Notes: generated from the letters alone by a model not told the origin. Positions 26,241-35,849 are shown, numbered from the stretch's first letter. The stretch: DNA of 64,000 nt from Plasticicumulans lactativorans (GCF_004341245.1 NZ_SLWY01000015.1:62001-126000); one strand, 5' to 3'. Numbers and translations: made by a program.

Positions 26241-27497
26241 TCACCCTCCGTTCTTGATACTTACCCGACAATGAAAACCCTTCGCGATACTGGCGAAATA
26301 CTCCGGATAAGTTCTGTATTGTCCCTGCATCTCTTGAGCTTTGGATCTGATACACGGATATTCGCCATCAACCGCTCGCTGCACCATCCAGCGTGCCAAC
26401 TGCGCAGGTTTTCGTGTCAGTTCCGCGGGAATCACCAATCCGTTACCGTCACGCTCCACCACCCCTGACAGCCACTGATCGCTGTTGACCAGAACGGGGA
26501 TACCGAGTGCAATCGACTGATAATATTTATTGGGCGATGCCAATCTATAGCTCAAACACACATCTTCTATCACGCACCACGAGAATACGCATGGATGTTC
26601 GGATACCACCTCGCACAGTCGCCCTGCGTAATCTTGGCCGTAATATGCACGTAGATTCGGTGATGAAAGACGCCCTTCGTACTCTGCCCCGACCTTGCCG
26701 ATGATAAACAGTGACGCAGTAATTCCGACATTCATTCCGAGCAGTTCCAGCAGCAGATCAAGTGACCTTCCAGACACACAGGCACCAACGTAAACAAGGT
26801 GCACTCCATGCTGCAGCGTGGGGATGGAATCCTGCACGACTCCGGATCGTACGTAGAACGCGTTGGGCATTACCTCCAGTGGAATATTGCCATACAGTTT
26901 GGCCAGGGCGTCGCGCACCCCTTCACCAACAACGATGGTCAGCGAACTACGTAAAACGCCACACGATTCGAATGCATATATCCAGAAAATCCGAATCCAG
27001 GCATTCTTTCGGCGTCGATGCAGATTGAACTCATGGCTGTCATAGATAATTGGCGTAGTGTTTCGAGTGCAGCCCATGGCATAAATGAGGGCCTGCAGAT
27101 CATTCGCGATAATCAGTGCATGCTTGCGCTCCCTCGCTACACGACGTTCATGCATGATGCCATTTACCAACGGATTCCAAACATCCCTGGCAAAGCACCC
27201 GAACAGTGGGATACGTGTCGTCGGATATTCACCGAGTCGATATTCGTGGCAGAACCTGTACAACTGCGGCAGCCCTGCGAACGCTCGGCAGAAAGTGCGG
27301 AGCACACAAGCGAAAGCCCGCACAACGACCCTCACGTCTATGCGGGGAGCGGCAGTCACCGGTATTTCCACGGCATCCACGGACAGTCCGCGCGCCTCCA
27401 ACTCAGCGATCTGCGCGCGAACACGCCTGTCATGCTTGATCGGCTCAGTTGTCAGGACGAGCACATCGAGCATTTCCTCGATCGCCGCATCACTCAA
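26241..27497 (-). CDS. Glycosyltransferase, GT-B fold (GT4-like)
   Basis: 418 residues. The N-terminal half has VLVLTTEPIKHDRRVRAQ and IIYDSHEFNLHRRRK; the C-terminal half has the donor-site pattern YRLASPNKYYQSIALGIPVLV, typical of retaining GT4 enzymes. It shares the YD(S/A)HE and PNK(Y/L) motifs with the next upstream transferase, suggesting related acceptors. The reading frame opens with TTG at 27497; an internal ATG at 27473 is the alternative but has its ribosome-binding site too close. Cytosolic, acting in capsule repeat assembly (inference). It lies 80 bp before the TPR-methyltransferase leader on the opposite side of transcription order. Confidence 0.85.
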   Translation of the reverse strand: MSDAAIEEMLDVLVLTTEPIKHDRRVRAQIAELEARGLSVDAVEIPVTAAPRIDVRVVVRAFACVLRTFCRAFAGLPQLYRFCHEYRLGEYPTTRIPLFGCFARDVWNPLVNGIMHERRVARERKHALIIANDLQALIYAMGCTRNTTPIIYDSHEFNLHRRRKNAWIRIFWIYAFESCGVLRSSLTIVVGEGVRDALAKLYGNIPLEVMPNAFYVRSGVVQDSIPTLQHGVHLVYVGACVSGRSLDLLLELLGMNVGITASLFIIGKVGAEYEGRLSSPNLRAYYGQDYAGRLCEVVSEHPCVFSWCVIEDVCLSYRLASPNKYYQSIALGIPVLVNSDQWLSGVVERDGNGLVIPAELTRKPAQLARWMVQRAVDGEYPCIRSKAQEMQGQYRTYPEYFASIAKGFHCRVSIKNGG

Positions 27498-27747
27498 GCG
27501 ACATCACCCGCATTCTAAACAATGACACGAAACCAACGCCTCCTCTGATCACACCGCCCATCGATCATTGCGCATGTCAGCAACCACCAAGCGGGCGGAA
27601 TGCCGAGGTCGGTTGAAATGAACTGCGACTCCTCGGAATGTCTGTAATCCCCATTGAGTCATCACAGTCGATGACGCACCCGTTAAACGATCGACTGGAT
27701 CGCATACCGCTTCAGTTTCATGAATCGACAAACGAGGTTTTCGACAC

Positions 27748-28998
27748 TCATGGATGAACAGGGGTCTCTGCATACATTCGCTGCGGCTGTCGTGTCAGTC
27801 TCGAATAGATATCGAGAAGACGATTGGACTGTGTTTCCCAAGAATACCTCTCGGACAACGCATGCATCCGTTGCTCGTCCATGCACAGTCGAGCCTTCTC
27901 TCTGAGCATTCTCGAAATGCAGTAGACCAAGGCCGCCTTGTCTTCGAAATCGACAATTTCGCCGTTACCATTTTCGATGAGAAATTCACGTATTTCGTCG
28001 AGTTCATTAGAAATGATCGGCACGTTCGCAAACGACATCTCGAACAACTTGTTCGGCATACAATACCGATAGGAAAGCGTAACCGGCTCCACCGAGATGA
28101 TACCGATGTCCGCACCACGGATATAATCAACAACCTGATCAAACGGGACCGGAGGCATAATTCGGAAGCGCCCCGCAACTTCGAGCTTCTCCGCTTGGCG
28201 GCGCAGCAACGTTCGCGTCTTTTCGTCGCATGGTCCGACAGTGGCAAAGATCACGCCTTTCAATTTTGGCAATAGCGCCAGCATATCGCCGACTCCACGC
28301 CCCTGAGTGACCTTGCCGACGTAGATAAAGAGCGGTGTCTCAGGCCCAATTCCGATTTCCGTACGAATGTGCCTGGAGCATGGCCTAATGAGCGGTGAGT
28401 TGTAGATGATGTTGATATCCTCACGCCCTAGATGTGCACCCAGTTCTTCACCGACCTTACGCCCGACCGTGTTCACTGCTGCAGCACGACGTCCGTACTT
28501 TGCTTCGACGTGTGCCACCCAGCGCTTCTGCAGAAACGGCAGAGGTGGATTGCGATGAACCTCCAACTCATGCGCGTCGTAGACGACCTGCGCGCCGCAT
28601 TCGCGCGCGGCATCATGCGCCGTCTGCAGGCAGATAAGATCATGGGCGTGAATAATATCGGGCCTAACTGCCACCACGTGCTTGGCGAACACCCGACTGA
28701 ACAACGAATATTTGACAAATGGCGTGAACCGCTTGGCAATGAATGCACCTATCGGCCGGAGGATCCGGCGATTCAGCAGACTGAGCGGAAAAGCTTCCAG
28801 CAATAATTGGGCTGGGCGCCATTCAAGACGGTGGTAAATGATTGAACTCTGATTATCGAACGACGGCGTATCGACCGACAACGTACCGAACACATGCACT
28901 TCATGACCGGCATTTGATGCAGCCAAGGCCATCTTGATGACGCGGGCATCGCTCACGCAAGGATTGGAAACAATGATAGCAATTCTTGTCATGATCAC
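27748..28998 (-). CDS. Glycosyltransferase, GT4-like
   Basis: 416 residues: IAIIVSNPCVSDARVIKMALA at the N-terminus, DIIHAHDLICLQTA, VVYDAHELEVHR, LFIYVGKVTQGRGV (donor-domain start), and EPVTLSYRYCMPNKLFEMSFANVPIIS, in which the E-x7-E region binds the nucleotide sugar. The start overlaps the stop of the pentapeptide protein gene by 4 nt. A 250-bp gap without a recognisable gene separates it from the next transferase. Predicted to add a capsule sugar; donor unknown. Confidence 0.88.
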   Translation of the reverse strand: MIMTRIAIIVSNPCVSDARVIKMALAASNAGHEVHVFGTLSVDTPSFDNQSSIIYHRLEWRPAQLLLEAFPLSLLNRRILRPIGAFIAKRFTPFVKYSLFSRVFAKHVVAVRPDIIHAHDLICLQTAHDAARECGAQVVYDAHELEVHRNPPLPFLQKRWVAHVEAKYGRRAAAVNTVGRKVGEELGAHLGREDINIIYNSPLIRPCSRHIRTEIGIGPETPLFIYVGKVTQGRGVGDMLALLPKLKGVIFATVGPCDEKTRTLLRRQAEKLEVAGRFRIMPPVPFDQVVDYIRGADIGIISVEPVTLSYRYCMPNKLFEMSFANVPIISNELDEIREFLIENGNGEIVDFEDKAALVYCISRMLREKARLCMDEQRMHALSERYSWETQSNRLLDIYSRLTRQPQRMYAETPVHP

Positions 28999-30428
28999 GC
29001 TCCCTCACCGCCCGAGGTCTGTAGACTGGGGCCACTGACGGATGCCAGCACCACGCGACGGATCTCGGCGAAAGTCCTCTCGACGTTCTCGCGGCTACTG
29101 TCGATGTCAAGCGACACAAACTGCGACGCGTTGAGCAACGCTATCATGTCGTCAGCCCGCTCCTTACGGGCGATCGCAGTTCTGAGAGCGATGGTTGCAC
29201 GCGCGTCGCCCCAGATGGAGAGTGCGGTGATCAGGATGAGCACGACGATCAGGGCGAGCCAAGCAGCATGGGACTCCCACTCGGTCGGCGCGACGCTGAT
29301 CTTCCAAGCAAACAATCCAGCGATCGAGAGGCCACAGATAACCGATAGCAGGGCCGCTACTCGATAGAGCAACGACCACCATCGTTGCACTCGGATGATT
29401 CGATTGGTAGCGCTCAGAGCATTCCTCAGGGCATCGGCCGCATTGTCGACGCGGACTTTGATCTCCTGTTGGATCTTTTCGACGCGCTCCTGCTCCCTGC
29501 GAACCTCACTCTGAGTGATCTTGATCTGTGCCTCGACCTCTCGAAGTTGCTCCACCAACCGCCCGTATTCAACTGCAGACGACTGCGCCTCCTGATTGCC
29601 AGCCACTACTAGGTTGCTGTCGGCCGAGGATTTTCGCAGCACGCTCTTCAGTTGATCGGCCATACGCAGCAGCGCATGAAGACGATCGTTGCGCATGACC
29701 GAGATAGCAGTTGGTGCGGCCTGCAAGGATTTTCCCGTGTGCCTCTGCGATTCGGTCTCGTCGTCGATCTCCAGCGTATTTTTCGAACCTCGCGCGCCCT
29801 CGAAAGTTGCCCCTTCGGTTATGGCGCCGACCAATATCGCATCAGTCAGATCAGCATCCCTGAAATTTGCGCCATCTAACTCGCACCCGCTCAATATGGC
29901 CCGCCTGAGCGCAGCACCTTTCATCTGGACGTTCTGCAAAGATGCCTGCGTCAAATCCGTCGAATGAAAGATAGCCCCGTCGAACCAGCCGGCATCAAGT
30001 ACGGCCGAGGCCATGTTGGCCCTGGAGAATCGGGCTTTCCTTGCATTTACGCTGGTCAGGGAAGCAGTTCTCAGTATTGACGACTCAAAGTTGACCCCCT
30101 CAAGGATGCAGTGATCCAGACGCGCACCGGTCAGATCCGCTCCCTCAATCGTCGCCCCCGCGAGGTTGGCACCTTCAAGGTCTGCACTTTGCAATTCGGC
30201 GTAGGCCAGATTGCATCTGGTCATGTCAGCGCCGGCCAGACGGGTTGACTGCAGATTGGAGCGTTCGAGATTGGTACCGATCAGTACTGCCTCGCGAAGA
30301 TCACGCCCGGCGAGGTTAGCAAAGCGCAGGTCATAATTGCTCAGAATGGCTTGCCGGCCCTCGGCCCGACAGGAGGCAAGCCACTGGGCATGTTGATCGA
30401 GAATTCTGTCAATTTCCTGCTGCATCAT
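28995..30428 (-). CDS. Pentapeptide-repeat protein with coiled coil and two membrane helices
   Basis: 477 residues from MMQQEIDRIL. About 190 residues of A(D/N)LxX pentapeptides (NLAGRDLREAVLIGTNLERS, ADLEGANLAGATIEGADLTG) form a right-handed beta-helix. A long charged coiled coil follows (EQLREVEAQIKITQSEVRRE), then two hydrophobic helices (AALLSVICGLSIAGLFAWKI; LALIVVLILITALSIW) and a short cytosolic-type tail. It is translationally coupled (ATGA) to the downstream glycosyltransferase. A membrane scaffold for the capsule machinery is plausible but unproven. An in-frame start 19 codons upstream exists. Confidence 0.8.
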   Translation of the reverse strand: MMQQEIDRILDQHAQWLASCRAEGRQAILSNYDLRFANLAGRDLREAVLIGTNLERSNLQSTRLAGADMTRCNLAYAELQSADLEGANLAGATIEGADLTGARLDHCILEGVNFESSILRTASLTSVNARKARFSRANMASAVLDAGWFDGAIFHSTDLTQASLQNVQMKGAALRRAILSGCELDGANFRDADLTDAILVGAITEGATFEGARGSKNTLEIDDETESQRHTGKSLQAAPTAISVMRNDRLHALLRMADQLKSVLRKSSADSNLVVAGNQEAQSSAVEYGRLVEQLREVEAQIKITQSEVRREQERVEKIQQEIKVRVDNAADALRNALSATNRIIRVQRWWSLLYRVAALLSVICGLSIAGLFAWKISVAPTEWESHAAWLALIVVLILITALSIWGDARATIALRTAIARKERADDMIALLNASQFVSLDIDSSRENVERTFAEIRRVVLASVSGPSLQTSGGEGA

Positions 30429-30708
30429 GATCTCGGTACTGGGTGTCAGGCTGATCGGCTGTTGTCGTCGATCCGAAAGCCGCACGTTTTAGAAGACGTC
30501 ACCTATATCTGACCGACACGGCCAGAAATCGCTCCGCCCCATCAAGCGATGGAATCATTATCCAAGCTGGAATGAACCTTCGCTGCAAGCCGTGTTTCTT
30601 AGAAACCGTCCGATGCATGTGGCGTGAAGCGGGCACACAGCATCGCCGTATGACTCACACCGGTTCGCTGCCCTCCCGGCTGCCCGCAGATGAGTGAGGA
30701 ACATGCCA

Positions 30709-31797
30709 TCAGATGGTCGCCGTAAGTACCTCAACCACCTGCCGCTGTTCCATCTCGGTCAGATAGGGATGCATCGGCAGGCTCAGCACCCGCGCCGCGG
30801 CACGTTCCGCCAGCGGAAAATCGTCCGTCTTGCCACCCAATCCGGCGAACGCCGGCTGCAGGTGCAGTGGCACCGGGTAGTGCACCGCGGTCGGAATGCC
30901 GGCCTCCTTCAATCTGGTCTGCACCGCCTCGCGGTTTTCGACCTCAATGGTGTATTGCGCGTAAACGCTGCTGCAGCCCTCGGCCAGCACCGGCGTGCGC
31001 ACATGGCCTTGCAGCAATTCGCTGTAGCGCGCACCGAGGCGCTCGCGGGCCGCCACCTCGTCGTCGAACACGTCCAGCTTGGCCAGCAGCACCGCCGCCT
31101 GCAGCGTGTCGAGACGCCCGTTCAGGCCGATGCGCGGGTGATGGTAACGGCGATCCTGGCCGTGCACGCGCAACTCGCGCATCCGCTGGGCCAGATGATC
31201 GTCGTCGGTGAACAGTGCGCCACCGTCGCCGTAGCCGCCGAGCGGCTTGGACGGGAAGAAACTGGTCGAGCCGATGGTCGACAGCGCGCACGACTTGCAC
31301 CCCTTGTAGGTTGCGCCAAAGCTCTGTGCGCCATCCTCGATCACCGCCAAACCGTGGCGTGCGGCGATGGCGTTGATGGCGTCGAAATCCGCGCACTGCC
31401 CATACAGGCTCACCGGCATGATCGCCCGGGTCTTCGGTGTGATCGCCGCTTCGACCCGGTTCGGGTCGAGGTTGTAGGTGCGCGGGTCGATGTCGACGAA
31501 CACCGGTTTGGCACCGGCCAGCGCGATCATTTCGGCGGTGGCGATGAACGTGAACGGGCTGGTGATCACCTCATCGCCCGGGCCGATGTCGAGCGCCAGC
31601 AGTGCGATCAGCAGCGTGTCGGTGCCGCTCGAGGCGCCGATGCAGTGCTTGACGCCGGCGTAGGCGGCCAGCCGTTCTTCGAGTTCGCGTACCTCGGGGC
31701 CCAAGATGTACTGGCCGTGCTCGAGCACCGCGCGGATGCGCGCGTCGACGGCGGGCTGGATGTGGCGGTACTGCGCCTTCAGGTCAATGAATTCCAT
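30709..31797 (-). CDS. wbpE: DegT/DnrJ/EryC1 aminotransferase, WbpE-like
   Basis: 362 residues of a PLP-dependent sugar aminotransferase: EFIDLKAQYRHIQPAVDARI, GASSGTDTLLIAL, SPFTFIATAEMI, VIEDGAQSFGA and the lysine-bearing STSFFPSKPLGGYGDGG. With the adjacent wbpD- and wbpB-like genes it forms the set that turns UDP-GlcNAcA into UDP-2,3-diacetamido-2,3-dideoxy-glucuronic acid; this enzyme aminates the 3-keto intermediate. Start MEFIDL matches the family; 16 upstream codons are not conserved. A 280-bp gap separates it from the pentapeptide gene and contains a 13-nt palindrome (30594-30606) but no gene. Confidence 0.92.
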   Translation of the reverse strand: MEFIDLKAQYRHIQPAVDARIRAVLEHGQYILGPEVRELEERLAAYAGVKHCIGASSGTDTLLIALLALDIGPGDEVITSPFTFIATAEMIALAGAKPVFVDIDPRTYNLDPNRVEAAITPKTRAIMPVSLYGQCADFDAINAIAARHGLAVIEDGAQSFGATYKGCKSCALSTIGSTSFFPSKPLGGYGDGGALFTDDDHLAQRMRELRVHGQDRRYHHPRIGLNGRLDTLQAAVLLAKLDVFDDEVAARERLGARYSELLQGHVRTPVLAEGCSSVYAQYTIEVENREAVQTRLKEAGIPTAVHYPVPLHLQPAFAGLGGKTDDFPLAERAAARVLSLPMHPYLTEMEQRQVVEVLTATI

Positions 31798-31841
31798 GCA
31801 ATTCGTTCCGTGATGGGGAGCCGGGCGGCGAGCCCAGAAGC

Positions 31842-32426
31842 TCAAACTTCGATCAGGGTGCAGACGCCACCGACCAATCGGTAGCGGTCACCGGTGTGCG
31901 GGCACACCGCTTCGCCTGCGCCGTCCGCCGGCAGCGGCAAACGTTCGCCGTGACGGCTCATCCAGCCGATCCGCCGTGCCGGCACGCCGACCATCAGCGC
32001 GAAGTCGGGTACATCACCCTTGACCACGCTGCCGGCACCGACGAAGGCGTAGCGGCCGATGGTGACGCCACAGACGATGGTGCAGTTGGCGCCCAGCGTC
32101 GCGCCGCGGCGCACCACGGTATCGCGGTATTCGTGCTTGCGCTCGACCGCCGCGCGCGGATTGTAGACGTTGGTGAACACCATCGACGGGCCGCAGAACA
32201 CGTCGTCTTCGAGCGTGACATTGTCGTACACCGAGACGTTGTTCTGGATCTTGACCCGGTCGCCGATCACGACCCGGTTGCCGACGAACACGTTCTGCCC
32301 GAGCGAGCAGCCGGCGCCAATCCGCGCGCCGGCACTGACGTGCACCCAGTGCCAAATGCGCGTGCCCGCGCCAATCTGCGCGCCCGCGTCGACGATGGCG
32401 GTTTCGTGAACGCTGTAGTCCGCCAT
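31842..32426 (-). CDS. wbpD: N-acetyltransferase with left-handed beta-helix, WbpD-like
   Basis: 194 residues dominated by hexapeptide repeats ([40 protein letters not shown]), with [18 protein letters not shown] and [20 protein letters not shown] typical of WbpD/WlbB, which N-acetylate the 3-amino group made by the aminotransferase using acetyl-CoA. It sits between the wbpE- and wbpB-like genes with 3 bp to the latter, consistent with a single pathway unit. Confidence 0.93.
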   Translation of the reverse strand: MADYSVHETAIVDAGAQIGAGTRIWHWVHVSAGARIGAGCSLGQNVFVGNRVVIGDRVKIQNNVSVYDNVTLEDDVFCGPSMVFTNVYNPRAAVERKHEYRDTVVRRGATLGANCTIVCGVTIGRYAFVGAGSVVKGDVPDFALMVGVPARRIGWMSRHGERLPLPADGAGEAVCPHTGDRYRLVGGVCTLIEV

Positions 32427-32429
32427 CGC

Positions 32430-33491
32430 TTAGTAGTCCAGCGGCAGCGATACGCGCCGACCATCACGGGCCGACGTGTAAGCGGCGATCAGCAGCTCCA
32501 GCGAATGCAGGCCCTCGCGTCCGTCGGTCTCGGGCTCGGCTTCGCCGCGCAGCACCTGGATGACGTTGTCGTAGTACAGCGGGTGGCCGAAGCCGTACAC
32601 CGAGGTGGTCTCATAGCTTGCTTGGCGCACCCACTCGTCGTCGAGTTGCCGCTCGGCGAACTCCCAGTGCTGCACTTCGTTGACCGCGACCCCGCCGACG
32701 CGCACCGTACCCTTCTCGCCGATGATGGTGATCGAGCCTTCGAGGTTCTTCGGGTAGGTCAACATCGTGACGTTCATCGAGCCGAGCGCCCCCGAGCGCC
32801 ACTTGATGCTCATCACGCCGCTGTCCTCGACTTGGATGTCGCGCTCGAGTGTGGCGGTATACGCCTGCACGCTCTCCACCGGACCGATCAACCAGTCGAG
32901 CAGGTCGACGTAGTGGCTGGCCTGGTTCATGAAGGCCCCACCGTCGAACTCCCACGTGCCGCGCCATTTGGCACTGTCGTAATAGCTCTGCGGCCGCGTC
33001 CAGAAGACGTTGATGTTGACCATGAAGATGCGCCCGAAGCGCTTCTGTTCGACGGCGCGCTTCAACAGTTGCAGCGTGGCGTTGCGGCGGTTCTGTTTGA
33101 CCACGAACAGGTGCACGTCGGCTTCATCGCAGGCCTTGACCATGCGTTTGCCGTCGGCCCAGCACGTCGCCATCGGCTTCTCGGTCATCACGTGGCGGCC
33201 GGAGCAGGCCACCTGGATGGCCTGCTCCGGATGCAGCCCCGAGGGCGTGGCCAGCACCACGATATCAGCGTTGGACTCGGCCAGTAGCCTGCTCAGGCTG
33301 GCATAGCCTTGCACGCCGGTGCGCTCGACGGCTGCCGCCAGTGCCCGTGGATCGGTGTCACATACCGCCACCAGTTCGGCACGCTCGCGGTGCACCTCCA
33401 GCGCCTCGATGTGATTCTTGGCAATGCGCCCGCAGCCCACCAGGGCAAAACGGATCTTGCGTTTGGTAATCACGGATCGATTCACGAACAT
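32430..33491 (-). CDS. wbpB: NAD-dependent sugar 3-dehydrogenase, WbpB-like (Gfo/Idh/MocA)
   Basis: 353 residues: Rossmann N-terminus (RFALVGCGRIAKNHIEAL), the family EKPMA motif (VMTEKPMATCW) and a C-terminal domain with GGAFMNQASHYVDLLDWLIG. WbpB oxidises C3 of UDP-GlcNAcA, first step of the diacetamido-uronate branch, and works with WbpE for cofactor recycling. AAGGAG 5-8 nt before the ATG at 33491 fixes the start. The upstream gene on the strand is a ruined UDP-sugar 6-dehydrogenase, which should have supplied its substrate. Confidence 0.92.
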   Translation of the reverse strand: MFVNRSVITKRKIRFALVGCGRIAKNHIEALEVHRERAELVAVCDTDPRALAAAVERTGVQGYASLSRLLAESNADIVVLATPSGLHPEQAIQVACSGRHVMTEKPMATCWADGKRMVKACDEADVHLFVVKQNRRNATLQLLKRAVEQKRFGRIFMVNINVFWTRPQSYYDSAKWRGTWEFDGGAFMNQASHYVDLLDWLIGPVESVQAYTATLERDIQVEDSGVMSIKWRSGALGSMNVTMLTYPKNLEGSITIIGEKGTVRVGGVAVNEVQHWEFAERQLDDEWVRQASYETTSVYGFGHPLYYDNVIQVLRGEAEPETDGREGLHSLELLIAAYTSARDGRRVSLPLDY

Positions 33492-33561
33492 CGCCACTCC
33501 TTCATGTCTTGAGCCGAACGACGGAATGCAACGGCCCACAACCGTCCCGTCGACGGCATCC

Positions 33562-34109
33562 TTACGGCAGCATGTGCTTGGCGTCGATCAGCCCGGCATC
33601 GGGCTTGCCAGCATGTGGATCGCCTCGGTACCACGGCCTCGAACTCGCGATGGCCGACGATGACGATGAGCGCGTCGTATCGCCCGGCAATCAACGTCCC
33701 GATCGGGTGACCGCCATATTGGTGCTCGGCCCCTGCGGCATCGATCCACGGGGCGTAGACCTCGATCCGGACGTGGAACCGCTTCAGCTCCCGGGTGATG
33801 TCCACCGTCCAGGTGGTATGCAAATCCGGGCAGTTCTCCTTGAAAGGCCAACCCCAGCATCAGGGTGTGTGCGCCGGCCGCGGCGAACACCGCCTCGGCG
33901 TCGATGCCGAGACGGTTAAAGATCGACGCCAGATCATTGATCCGCGCGATACTGACATCGCACTCGAGGCTTTCGATCGCCTTGGCCGCCTCGGCTACTT
34001 TGATCGAGTTGGTTTGACGGCTGCCAGCGCTGATGGCGACTCGGCACAGCACTTCGACGAGCGCCGCCGCCTCCGCGGTCAAGCCCATATTCACTTCATC
34101 AGGCGTCAT
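33562..34109 (-). pseudogene. Decayed UDP-N-acetyl-hexosamine 6-dehydrogenase (WbpA/WecC family) C-terminal remnant
   Basis: Recognisable family sequence is scattered over three frames. One frame (about 33828-34080) holds [36 protein letters not shown] and [17 protein letters not shown] second (33635-33823) holds [20 protein letters not shown] and [14 protein letters not shown] third ends [10 protein letters not shown] with TAA at 33562. The NAD-binding N-terminal half is absent. So there is a large deletion plus two frameshifts in a gene next to wbpB/D/E. The activity must be provided by a copy elsewhere if the pathway works. Confidence 0.85.
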
Positions 34110-34172
34110 TTCGTTGTCCTTCCTAACAAAGACGCGTGCCGGGCTGAACAGGCCCAGGGTGCCCCCGGTGGC

Positions 34173-35849
34173 TCACAGATCCAGCGCCACACCCGCCGCG
34201 ACGGCGATCTGGTAGAGGATCTGCGTGACATCCTTGACGAACTGCATGTTCTTGGTTTCAACCTTGGGCATCACCAGAACCTGGTCGCCCGGCTTGACCT
34301 CGCCACTTGCCTCTAGGGCGACGGCGCCGTTCGGATGCATGACGACGATGCGCCCCGGATCACCACGGTCGGTGAACCCGCCGGCACGCGCGATGTAGTC
34401 CTTCACGCCCAGGCTGGATAAATACACCACGGCCTGCGGGATCAGCACCTCGCCGCCGATCACGACCAAGTCGCTCTTCTGCGGGATCACGATGACATCG
34501 CCGTCCTCAAGCCGCACGTCGGCGAGGCGCCCGCCTTCGCTGACCACCACCTTGCCCTGTGGCTGCACCTGCCGCGCGCGCTGCACGAACTGGCTGACCA
34601 GCTCGGCCTCCTTGATCCGGATGTTGGCTTCACCATCGGAAGAGGCTGGCGCCGTGTAGACCACCTGCTCCAATCGGCGCAGCGCCTCGTCGAGGACTTC
34701 CTTCTGCTGGCGCACCACGCTCTTGCGGCGGATATAGACCGCGGCCGTATCGGCACTGACCGGATCCACGGCGATGTGGTCCAGCAACTCGCGCAGCGTG
34801 GCATCGCGGCGCACGGCATAAAACGAGGGGCCGAGATAGCTGCCTTCGACACTGATGTCGATCACCTGCGCCAGTTCATCGGCCTCGAAACGCACGCGAT
34901 CGCCGTCGCGCAGGCGCTGGCTGCGGAAATCGGCGATCGGCACGTAGGCCGAGAAGGGGCCGCTGACGCGGTTGCCTGATACCGCCACGTGCGAGGCGCT
35001 CGCCAGCGGCCGCGTGACGTCGACGATCTCGGCGCCAAGCGCCTCCTGGCCGGCGAATTCAAAGCGGAACGGATTGCGCGCCGAGCCCTCGACGACCACG
35101 GTCAGGCCCTGGGGTTCGACCAGAATCACGTCGCCGTCGGCGAGACGCAGGTTCGGCACCTGACCCTCGCGCAGGAAGCGGTACAGATCGACGCGCGTGA
35201 TCTCACGGTTGGCGCGCAGCACGCGGATCTTGCGGTAGCTGCCGCGTTCGGGATCGATCCCACCCGCGCGATGCACAAAGGACAGGATGCTGTCGGTCGG
35301 CAGGCCGGAGTACTGGCCGGGCCGCAGTACCGGGCCGGTGACGTAGACGCTGACCGGCGTTGCCGTGAGGACGTTGACGTACACCTCGACGTTCTGCGTG
35401 TACACCGAGCTGATCTTGCTGCGCACGACCGCATCAAGGTTACCCGCCCGCGTGCCGGCCACCTTCACCGGCCCGACATTGGGAATGAAGAGGTTGCCTT
35501 GGGCATCGACCACCGACACCTCATCGACGGTCACCGCACCCCACAGGCGCACCGCGACGCGGTCGCCCGGGGCGAGCACGTAGTCCGGCGTCAGGCCGTC
35601 GCCGCGTTCGGCCTGGAATGCGCCGGCGAACAGGTTGGCGCCGAACGGGGGCGGTAGTTGCCCGGCGAGTTGAGGCAGGCTCTGCGGCGGCTGCGCCGGC
35701 GCGGGCAATACCGTCGCCATCGGCTGCGGTACCGCTGGCGCAGCACTGACCGGCGAGGGCAACACCGGTCGTGGCTGCGCGGCGACGGCCGCCACCGCCA
35801 GCCAGAACGAGAGGCCAAGGCCGGCCAGGAGTGCGCGGAAATTCGTCAT
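34173..35849 (-). CDS. kpsD: Polysaccharide export outer-membrane protein KpsD-like (OPX)
   Basis: 558 residues with a signal peptide (LLAGLGLSFWLAVAAVAAQ), then a polysaccharide-export domain (DYVLAPGDRVAVRLWGAVTVDE) and several SLBB domains (VYVTGPVLRPGQYSGLPTDS; VVIGGEVLIPQAVVYLSSLG). No lipobox, as in KpsD rather than Wza. It forms the periplasmic/outer-membrane exit for capsule with KpsE. Start at MTNFRALL (35849) is supported by AGGA 5 nt upstream and a 4-nt overlap with the kpsE stop. Last gene of the transport operon. Confidence 0.92.
   Translation of the reverse strand: MTNFRALLAGLGLSFWLAVAAVAAQPRPVLPSPVSAAPAVPQPMATVLPAPAQPPQSLPQLAGQLPPPFGANLFAGAFQAERGDGLTPDYVLAPGDRVAVRLWGAVTVDEVSVVDAQGNLFIPNVGPVKVAGTRAGNLDAVVRSKISSVYTQNVEVYVNVLTATPVSVYVTGPVLRPGQYSGLPTDSILSFVHRAGGIDPERGSYRKIRVLRANREITRVDLYRFLREGQVPNLRLADGDVILVEPQGLTVVVEGSARNPFRFEFAGQEALGAEIVDVTRPLASASHVAVSGNRVSGPFSAYVPIADFRSQRLRDGDRVRFEADELAQVIDISVEGSYLGPSFYAVRRDATLRELLDHIAVDPVSADTAAVYIRRKSVVRQQKEVLDEALRRLEQVVYTAPASSDGEANIRIKEAELVSQFVQRARQVQPQGKVVVSEGGRLADVRLEDGDVIVIPQKSDLVVIGGEVLIPQAVVYLSSLGVKDYIARAGGFTDRGDPGRIVVMHPNGAVALEASGEVKPGDQVLVMPKVETKNMQFVKDVTQILYQIAVAAGVALDL

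Noticed and set aside
30594-30606. Palindrome GTTTCT-T-AGAAAC between the pentapeptide and wbpE-like genes as a terminator or operator
   Set aside because: The stem is short and AT-rich with no U-tract, and it has no second copy nearby; too little to call a site.
33562-34109. Programmed frameshifting to produce a full dehydrogenase
   Set aside because: The NAD-binding N-terminal half is absent, there are two separate frame changes and no slippery site was evident; decay is simpler.
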